Assembly: GCF_000090795.2 (NCBI RefSeq)
Contig: NW_003546343.1
Location: 11,302 to 75,301 of the forward strand
Source of the DNA: Amphimedon queenslandica
Lineage: Eukaryota > Porifera > Demospongiae > Haplosclerida > Niphatidae
Length of the DNA: 64,000 bases
Reading direction: 5' to 3'
Under the pieces are notes generated by a model. That model had not been told where the DNA came from and ran no database searches. It worked only from the letters and a program-made list of their open reading frames with translations. How positions within the stretch are numbered: position 1 is the stretch's first letter; the number at the start of each line of letters is the position of its first letter. Position numbers and translations under genes: made by a program. Below are positions 50,512 through 64,000 of the stretch, piece after piece.

Positions 50512-53478
50512 TTAATTATTTATTGTAGTCACACGTATGTACATGTATCCATATAAGAGTGAGTCATACTGTCTTATTAACATACATATGATGCACACTG
50601 CTAGTACTAATCCAAGCCAGGCTGCATTAGCAGAAATCATCTTTAAAAGCCAAAGAGAAGGACACACAGACGTCACGAATAACCACAACAAGATATTCAA
50701 TCTCAGTATCCAGATCTGTCTCTTGGTGAAGACCATGGGTTTGGAGGGGTTAGGATAGGTCCCATTCTCGACAAAGTATTGATAGGCGTTGTCCTAAAAC
50801 GAGTCAAATTGGATTAATGAATATGCAAACAAATCATTAGTTTCATCATGAGAAATCGCATACCGTAAGACGCAAACAAAACACAGACGCTGAGCCCTAT
50901 GATGTGTGTGCTATGCTCCCAGCCCTTCCTGTCACTCAAGCTTTTAAATTTGATATTAGGACTAATGGCATTCCAAGATACATGTATACTCCATTATTAT
51001 TACACTAAGCATTCTCCTAATGTACATGTACGTGTACTATCCCATTTCATGTGTTCACATCCCATGCATTCTCTCGTGTCTGAGAGCCAGGGCTCATTCA
51101 CATTCAGTCCCCCATTGACACTGATAAGTGAAAATGAAATGAAAAGGATGGATGGACTGATGGCAAGGGGTGCTATAGCTGACCTTGTGTACATAAAGCT
51201 GATGACAAAAATTCTGTAAATCATCCATTGTCTCTGGCAAATCAGATAATGGGATAGACCTTTAACAAAAAAGAGAAAGAAAGAAATAATGTACATGTAT
51301 CAACTAAAAAAGAAGCTTGAGTAGGTAAGATACATAATTAAGAAGGTATTGGTCAGATAATCTGATTAGTTGACTTGTAAGGATTACCTATTGGCAATAC
51401 GAGTTACATATATGTGCATGTACATGTACTGCTTCTAATAAAGACATGAATAACATATACATGAACATTCACTGCATTGTGGATGCATAGATAAATGTCA
51501 TGAGCTTGTCCTAACTAATGTACAAATCACTAACCTCACATAAAAGAAAACCTTTACCGTGCTGCCAGCCAGGATATCGCGAAGTGTAAACTGCTTTCCA
51601 TTCAAATACTCCTGACCAGCTGGATAAGCAAAGCCGGCATCATATGTGACTTTAAAATTAGCTGGAGAGTAGAGAGCAAAGGAAATAGAAAGTGTGTGGA
51701 AGGGAGAGAAAAGGAGAAGGAAAAAGGAAATAGAATTATAGCAAAATCAGAGAGAGAGAGAGATAAGCATTTTTACTCTCTACTATAGTTTACATTAAAT
51801 GGAGTACATAGTGTACATAAGTATTTGGAATGAAAAGAGAGAAGGAATGAAGGTGGAAACATTATACATGTACATGTACTTATCGTGCAGAGTACGCAAA
51901 TAGACATATCCATTATCTATGAAATTATATGTACATGTACATGTACAGTAGGTGCATACGATATTGTCTGAGGGAGTTGACAAGTATGGCGTATCCTTTG
52001 GTCCTGGGTAGTAAGTGATGCTTAAGTGGCTGGATTCCATTCTTCTTAGCATATTCAACGCTTTCTTTGAACTTTTCCTCAGTGAATCTTGTACCCTCAC
52101 AGAATATGGTAACCTAGAGAAGGAAGAGGAAAAGGAGCTAGGTGAGGTTGTACTTTCCCATCGTCTTACTTACTTGTACGGGATAAGGATACTCAGCGAA
52201 TGCTTTGAGTCCTTTCTGTATGTTCACTTCATCTCTTTGGTAGGAGCGACTCAGAAAAGGACATTCCATAGCCCAAAGAAGCTGACCAAACCCAGGGATG
52301 TACTTGACTGACTTCTTTGGTAGTGTCCTCATAGTCTGGAAAAGAAACCCAAAATTACATATTTAATGACCAGGAAAAACCAAAACCAGTATATAGATAC
52401 AATTCATAACCCAATCAACTGCAAGTACTGTACATGTATAATGGCCCAGTTTTAAATTCAATTATGATCAGAATCAGCTTAAACTTGTTACAAAACATAA
52501 GAACATGTATCAAAACAATTATAAAAATGAAGAATTTTCTCCTAGTCATTTTCGGCAAATTTTTGCTGATGACCCTGTACTATATTTAACATGTACACGT
52601 ACATTGTCCTCAGTTTAAGTGCATGGCTGTCCTTATTTCATTATAAGAAGGTTCTCCTAACTCTAGTTGAAACTAGTGCTGTACTGTAGCCCAAAAATAA
52701 ACAGTTTCTTGTTTTATCATCATTTTTGTCGCATTCTCTTTCTTTTACATGTTTAGGCAACAATCAACCACAAGACAGAAACAGCAAGCAAAGGATACCA
52801 TTGGATACCAGCACAATTGTGTCTTTATTTGTCTCTTTTAATAATCAATATAACAAATAATTATAAAATTGATGCTGGAATGAAAGTCTGTATGCAAAGA
52901 AGGGAAAGACACTTGTGATATGAGAAGAATTCACTGATGCATAGATAATGATGACAATACAAAGCCTAATATGGTGACTGTACTCTTCACATGTTAATAC
53001 AAGTACAAGTACATGTACTGCCTTGAGTATAGAGCAGTATGACCACACCCGATTGACAGGTTTAGCTGGAAATTGAACTCCGCCCATCATTACTATGGAT
53101 TCATCAGTCATCATTATTCGTGTAAATAAAGACAAACAAATTCATAAATAAAGGCATTACAAGAGAGCAATGAATCCATTCAAGTCAATAATAATTGGCT
53201 GTCATTCAAATTTACTACACTACAACCCCATTCACATGTGAAAGTACATATACATGTACATGTACATACATGTAACTCAATAACAGGATCCGTCTCACAT
53301 GTACCTGTAAAAAATTCGAATAATAGCAAAAGACGAGTCCAATCAACCAATCAAAGTCCCCACGATGGCTGAGGGTCATAAGATTAAATTGCTTGTGGAT
53401 TTCTTGATCATAAATTCTTTCCTCTCCAAAGAGTGTGACCTGGACATCGGCCCAATCAATACAAACCCATACCATCTC

Positions 53479-53515
<37 letters not shown>

Positions 53516-53981
53516 TGCAGCTGGGACGTTCCTTATTAAGCATGAATTATGTATGTCCCAGAGCCTCACTGCTAAATTTCAATTGTTAATTATCATAATT
53601 TGCTTCAAATGCATACAAAACAAGAATGATAAAAATGTCGCTGATTTGATGATATCATTGTCACTGTCATTCACTGACAGGTAATGGCAGGCTAGTATTT
53701 ACCATTGCCCCATTCACGCCTGGTTTTTGAGGATTGCTGCCCTTAGCTATAGGGTTATAGTCCCAATTTCAGTGTAGTACTCGGTACTCACCTCCAAAAA
53801 GAAAGAAAACCAATTGTGTTACAACTTTCCTGTATAAACTCTTATTTATGAGCCAAAGAGGCTGCACCAGCAAACAGAGGGCCGCAACCACAATCCCAGT
53901 GGTAAAGAACACGTACACCATGAAAACAGTGAAGACAGGAAAACGTTTCACATAGCTGGGCAGCTCCTTGAGGGACGCCAT
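50512..53981 (-). CDS. 1-acyl-glycerol-3-phosphate acyltransferase (AGPAT3/4-like), multi-exon
   Basis: ER/Golgi membrane enzyme that makes phosphatidic acid from lysophosphatidic acid (family knowledge). The start MASLKELPSYVKRFPVFTVF (53981 downward) opens a TM segment. The catalytic HX4D motif is SHRGDFDW in the exon at 53310-53475, which begins MVWVCIDWADVQVTLFGEER. The next exon has KKSVKYIPGFGQLLWAMECP and FLSRSYQRDEVNIQKGLKAF. The acyltransferase motif III FCEGTRFTEEKF (about 52085-52115) and LKHHLLPRTKGYAILV-type segments follow. The C-terminal exons give DLPETMDDLQNFCHQLYVHK and DNAYQYFVENGTYPNPSKP, then two TM helices. Motifs and layout fit the AGPAT3/4/5 and LCLAT branch; closest by eye to AGPAT3/4. 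A degenerate 186-bp repeat unit lies in one intron. Start codons of this gene and MRPS11 are 29 bp apart. Confidence 0.88.
52440..52590 (-). repeat. Degenerate 186-bp repeat unit in AGPAT intron
   Basis: ATTATGATCAGAATCAGCTT, AAACATAAGAACATGTATCA, TTTTCTCCTAGTCATTTTCG and GATGACCCTGTACTAT are recognisable. The right arm of the palindrome is gone. Older-looking than the other copies. Confidence 0.8.
53478..53515. repeat. (AAT)n microsatellite in AGPAT intron
   Basis: About 12 uninterrupted ATA/AAT units. Confidence 0.9.
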
Positions 53982-54010
53982 ACTTTAATGTGAACGGAGT
54001 ATAGCCGGAG
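53982..54010. promoter_or_regulatory. 29-bp head-to-head spacer, AGPAT / MRPS11
   Basis: If the MRPS11 start at 54011 is right, the two start codons are 29 bp apart, so the promoters must overlap the genes or each other. No TATA. Confidence 0.4.
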
Positions 54011-55026
54011 ATGGCTTTCTCCGTAGTCTCTAAACCCACGTGCTACAATATGACATTGCCTTGTCCAAGTAGGTGTTACTTAGTCCAGGCTTTCTTTCAA
54101 GTTCTTTGTTGTTGTTGTCATTTTATTTAGGCTTTTTGTTTAAGACAGTAAGGTTTTTCAGGTATGGCCCATTCTTAATTTGAATATAATAAGGCAATTG
54201 TGATAATTTAAATATTAATTTTAAAGTAAACATTCCATTGGCATCACAACCCTGAATCACCTTCCAATTATTCATGTGAATGCAACGTTCAACAATACCA
54301 TAGTAACGGTCACTGATAGTGATGGGAAAACCGTAGCCTGGTCATCTGGGGTGAGTAGCATTAATAACTATTGTGAGGGTGTGGTTAATTTTCATTAATA
54401 GCAATTGTTCTATTAATAACATAAATTGAAATAATATTACAGTTCATGTCTATGATATAAAAACCTGCTACATGTACTTTATTCTGTTTTATTATCATCA
54501 CTCAGAAATACAGTAATTAATTTTTTAAGTTTTATTATTATTATTATTGTTATTGTTGGTTTTTGTTGCCTTGTAGGGACTTGAAGGATATCGTAATGCA
54601 AGAAAAGGAACAACATTTGCTGCTCAGTCAGCTGGATTGACAGCTGCTAAGGTAGCTATCATTATGAATATGAGTGCTGTGACTAGTGAAATTTGTATAG
54701 ATATAATTAATAATTTTTTGGTTATTTGGAATTTTTGGATTCATCAATTAGCTGGCAATGGATAAATTTTATTTTCTAATTTCTGTCTCATTTAGAAAGC
54801 TTTGGATTTTGGTTTTAGCACTGTAAGAGTTAGAGTAAAAGGAGTAGGCCCAGGAAGACAGGTAAGGCAATATATTTAGTTTTTTTACTTGTTTTGTGTT
54901 TTACCTTTTCCTCCCAAGTCTGCAGTGAAGGGTATAGAAGTTGCAGGTGTCTCCATTGCTATGTTGCAGGATGTTACTCCAGTCCCTCACAATGGCTGTC
55001 GGGCAAAGAAGCCAAGAAGGCTGTGA
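54011..55026 (+). CDS. MRPS11: Mitochondrial ribosomal protein S11 (uS11m), multi-exon
   Basis: Small-subunit mitoribosome protein of the platform (family knowledge). Clear exons: [20 protein letters not shown] through [11 protein letters not shown] (about 54262-54352); [20 protein letters not shown] (about 54577-54650); [20 protein letters not shown] (about 54797-54862); and the last exon [20 protein letters not shown] followed by [15 protein letters not shown], stop at 55024-55026. The C-terminal PHNGCR.KK.R motif is diagnostic of uS11. The first exon is uncertain: ATG at 54011 gives [20 protein letters not shown], a plausible presequence, but the splice joining it to the HLPII exon is not resolved. 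Confidence 0.88.
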
Positions 55027-55394
55027 CATCACACCATAACTGTATTGGAATCACTGTAGTATCTTTTTAAGCATAATAATTATAAGTGCAGTACTGTATA
55101 AAATATAAGTCTTTTTGCTTTAATTGTCATGATTTGCATTAGCAGAAGTCAATAAGGCCTGTTTAAAAGACTATATGGTCAAGGTTGGGCCTAGTTTATC
55201 TCCTATATATGAATTTGTATTGATTTTATATATAATTGATAGACACACAACATTGAGTTGATAATGATATTCATGGATGATTAATTATAATAATTGTAGC
55301 CACGCCTCTTGTGAAGAGAGATTTCTAGTGAAGAGTTAAGAGATATTTAAAAGCCAAAAGTAAATGGAAGAATTCTTTCTTTAAAGACTAAGCA

Positions 55395-61461
<6,067 letters not shown>

Positions 61462-61538
61462 CCTGGGTCGACTTTGGCTCGGTAAAACCACACCCTCAAA
61501 TACGTCAAAAATGTATAGCAACTTCCTTATTATTACTA

Positions 61539-61574
<36 letters not shown>

Positions 61575-61888
61575 ACCTTTCAATGACTTTTAATGATACT
61601 TTTATTTAATTTTTTTTTCTCTTTTTTTTCTGTACACAATCATGTTGTATAGTTTTAGTAAAGGAATCATTATTTTATTGATCTCCAGTGCGAAGTAATA
61701 GGTACTTTGTGAAACGGGTACCTATATACTTTTATATTTTATGATTATGTGCTCAATATTTTGCTTAAACTAAATGATAACTGACTATTTCAAGCAGCAT
61801 AATAATAATAATAATAATAATATATACATATAATACATATGACTGATTAATATGATATTATAACGGCAAGTTAATGTTGGACTGTTCT
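61462..61888. other. Convergent 3' flanks of CSK and the 61889 gene
   Basis: AT-rich, with an (ATT)n tract at about 61536-61573 and an (ATA)n tract near 61801-61822. No gene seen. Confidence 0.5.
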
Positions 61889-63006
61889 TTATTCTTCTCT
61901 TGGATAGAAGTTTTTGATTCCAAATGTGACCGGATTAAAAGGCGATTGAGATGGTATTGGTATTTCATCTGATATCACTCTTGGTTGACGTGTTAAAAAC
62001 AACGACCCAGAACCAGCTGGGCCATTTCCCTCCTCATATAGTGTTTCATTACTTTGTGTCACAGGCACTCCTCCTTCAGGTTTATCATAAATAGAAGGTA
62101 TTTTGACTTTATCTTGATCGAAATCAAATGATAAAGACTTTCGTGGTTTAAAATCAATCCCTGGTTTCATAATTATTGATTTCAGTTCAAATGGTTTACT
62201 GTGATTAGGACAGAAGATATCATCAAATGATTGGAGGGCAGGATCTTCGATTTGTTCCGTCAAACTGGACGAGGGAGAAGATGGTACCACCTGATGATGA
62301 TGACTACTATTAGTAAGTGGGTAACTTGAAGAAGGGCAAGCCTCATTAGATACTTCAGGTTTGCTGTTAGAAATGTACAGCTGTTTCCTTTTCAAGCTAA
62401 CAATATGTTCACTGACTGCCGAACTCTTGCTGAGCCTTTTAACAGGTTTTTCTAATTTTGGCTTTGACGGAATCCTGAAGAGGTGCATGATATCAAACAG
62501 TCTTGAGGATAGAATTACCTTTTTCTAAGTTTAGCAGGTGGAGGTAGTTCATCCAGTGAGCAAGGTTTAATGTTAGCAAAGTCAATGTCAAATGATGAAC
62601 TTCTTTTTCTTTGATTGGTGCTAAGTGCCTCAATGTCTTTCCTCACTGTAACTGTCACATATTCACTGTTTACTTTCTAATTATTACAAATAATTTATTA
62701 TAATTAAATCTTAATTTACTGGTGTGTGTGTGTGTGTGTGTGTGTGACTCACAAAGCCGCCTTGATCTTCTTTACCATCGTAATCATTATTGTGACTAAT
62801 TAAGATAATAACAATTAGTCTTACTATGCAATTATATGCCTCATTTAATAAAATGATGGATACATGCAATTACATGTAACATAAAGATATTAAAAATTGC
62901 TTACAGAATGCCATCTCGTGTCACAGTTGCAGATGACCTATTAATAATAATATAATTATTATTATTATTATTTAGATTTATACCTGATGTTTAGTAGCAA
63001 GTTCAT
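61889..63006 (-). CDS. Unrecognised basic, Ser/Pro-rich protein, five exons
   Basis: Assembled by hand on the minus strand with phases agreeing at every junction: start exon MNLLLNI (63006 downward); SSATVTRDGI; HNNDYDGKEDQGGF (about 62804-62751); KVNSEYVTVTVRKDIEALST through RKRSSSFDIDFANIKPCSLD to ELPPPAKLRK (about 62676-62519); then RIPSKPKLEKPVKRLSKSSA through to EIPIPSQSPFNPVTFGIKNF and YPREE, stop at 61891-61889. About 270 residues. Mostly disordered, with basic clusters (KLRKR, KLEKPVKR) suggesting nuclear location. The SSSFDID...P and EIPIP blocks faintly recall the PEHE region of MSL1/KANSL1 proteins, but far too weakly to name it. Divergent from ETFA, 120 bp between starts. Confidence 0.68.
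62721..62745. repeat. (GT)n microsatellite
   Basis: About 12 GT units in the intron just 3' of the GGF exon of the 61889 gene. Confidence 0.85.
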
Positions 63007-63126
63007 ACTTCTTCAACTTCTTCTCTTTTTTAAATTAATCAAAAAAGGCGGGGATTTCCAGCTGGAAGTTAAGTAGGCGTGGTTAACACTTTCCTGTACC
63101 TGTACTATACTCTAATATCTATGTAA
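63007..63126. promoter_or_regulatory. Bidirectional promoter region, 61889 gene / ETFA
   Basis: 120 bp between divergent start codons. Contains AAAGGCGGGGATTTCC (NF-kB-like GGGGATTTCC) near 63045-63060 and a GCGTGG box. No TATA. Regulation is inferred from geometry only. Confidence 0.45.
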
Positions 63127-64000
63127 ATGGCGACCCTAATAGGCAAAACATTTAGCCAGGCTACTCGAAGCTTCTTAAAGGTATGTCCAATTTAAAGGAT
63201 TTATTGCATCAGCTTTCACTAGGCCTCTAACTGGAGCCGTCTTGCTAGCTCTCTAGTAATAGCTGAGCACAATGGAAGTGATGTTGTTCCATTGACATAC
63301 AACAGCATTGGAGCAGCGAAGCAACTTGGAGGAGATGTAACTGTACTGGTAGCTGGGAAAGACTGCTCAAACGTAAGTGGAACAAGAATTTTGTTTAAAC
63401 GTGTAAATATACTCGATTAATTAATTGTATATTACATGTATTTATTAATTATATATATAATTATTATATATTTTGTATTTTTTTAGGTTTCAAAACAACT
63501 GGCTCAAGCTGAAGGTGTGTCAAAGCTACTTGTAGCTCAGAACGATATCTTTGATGGATTCTTGGCAGGTATTGCATCATACAAGACATAAATAGTTGCA
63601 TAATATTACGCAATATGCATGTATGTATAATGGTAATGGTAAATTATTTTAATTTGGGCAATTATTTATGTTTTAGAGACATTGACTCCACTTATTCTTG
63701 AGACTCAGAAACAATTTAATTTCACTCACATTCTTGCCGGAGCTGGTGCTTTCGGAAAAGTAAGAATCAACTCACATACTCAGACACAATGTTTTGTTAT
63801 AAAAAAATTTTCTAAATTCATACCTCACTTACATCAACTAGAGTGGTATATTGGTTCAATCATCATCATCATGCATAATAATAATAATAATAATATTTCT
63901 TTTTAATAGAACCTTATTCCAAGATTAGCTGCTAAGCTAGACGTTGCTCCAATATCAGATATCATTGGTATTAATGGAGAGAGAGAGTTCGTACGTACAA
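63127..64000 (+). CDS. ETFA: Electron transfer flavoprotein alpha subunit (partial, multi-exon)
   Basis: Mitochondrial matrix FAD protein that takes electrons from acyl-CoA dehydrogenases and passes them to ETF-QO (family knowledge). Exon 1 is [18 protein letters not shown] (63127-63180), a presequence-like start with a GTATGT donor. Next come [20 protein letters not shown] and [20 protein letters not shown] (to about 63372), [20 protein letters not shown] with IFDGFLA (63487-63569), [20 protein letters not shown] through AGAGAFGK (63677-63759), and [20 protein letters not shown] (63910 onward). All collinear with human ETFA domain I. The FAD-binding C-terminal domain is beyond base 64000. 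Confidence 0.95.

Overview
The window looks like nuclear DNA of a demosponge, most probably Amphimedon queenslandica or a close relative (inference). It is AT-rich and gene-dense, introns are very short (many 40-100 bp), and neighbouring genes are often divergent with start codons tens of bases apart. It holds metazoan orthologues alongside sponge-type features: an intronless 824-residue polytopic receptor-like gene, a Death-domain gene, and tandem repeats sitting in introns. No phage, CRISPR, rRNA or operon-like structure is visible.

Layout. 1-2219 (-): STOML2, 3' end outside the window. 2376-3578 (+): intronless secreted GH76 glycosidase. 4460-5452 (-): Lys/Glu-rich secreted coiled-coil protein. 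5808-17963 (+): CABIN1 orthologue, with a small ORF (15415-15630) inside one intron. 18086-28591 (-): ZNF106 orthologue, with a four-TM protein gene (about 19185-19648, +) nested in an intron. 28646-30559 (+): GKAP1. 30560-32555: intergenic with a MITE. 32556-34888 (+): PH-like/Death/unknown C-terminal domain protein. 35446-35651: intact-looking TA-flanked MITE. 35835-38309 (-): intronless receptor-like membrane protein. 38484-43348 (-): RIOK2. 43742-44422 (+): intronless Rap-like GTPase. 45645-45922 (+): two-exon 76-residue membrane microprotein. 46080-49714 (+): five-finger C2H2 transcription factor. 50512-53981 (-): AGPAT3/4-like acyltransferase. 54011-55026 (+): MRPS11. 55395-61461 (+): CSK tyrosine kinase. 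61889-63006 (-): unrecognised basic/Ser-rich protein. 63127-64000 (+): ETFA, 3' end outside the window.

The genes are mostly unrelated housekeeping and signalling genes, so no operon or single pathway joins them. Several share compact head-to-head promoters: STOML2/GH76, ZNF106/GKAP1 (54 bp between ATGs), AGPAT/MRPS11 (29 bp) and the 61889 gene/ETFA (120 bp). Three of the divergent partners are mitochondrial (STOML2, MRPS11, ETFA).

The main non-genic signal is a 186-bp tandem repeat family carrying the perfect 20-bp palindrome CCCTGTACTATAGTACAGGG. It occurs at nine places, mostly in introns, in both orientations. A diverged sister family of about 178-bp period shares its core and occurs at two more places. 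One locus is an inverted pair whose arms share private variants. Two loci 21.8 kb apart share a stretch of about 320 bp that reads identically. Candidates for new biology are the Death-domain gene, the intronless GH76 gene and this repeat family.
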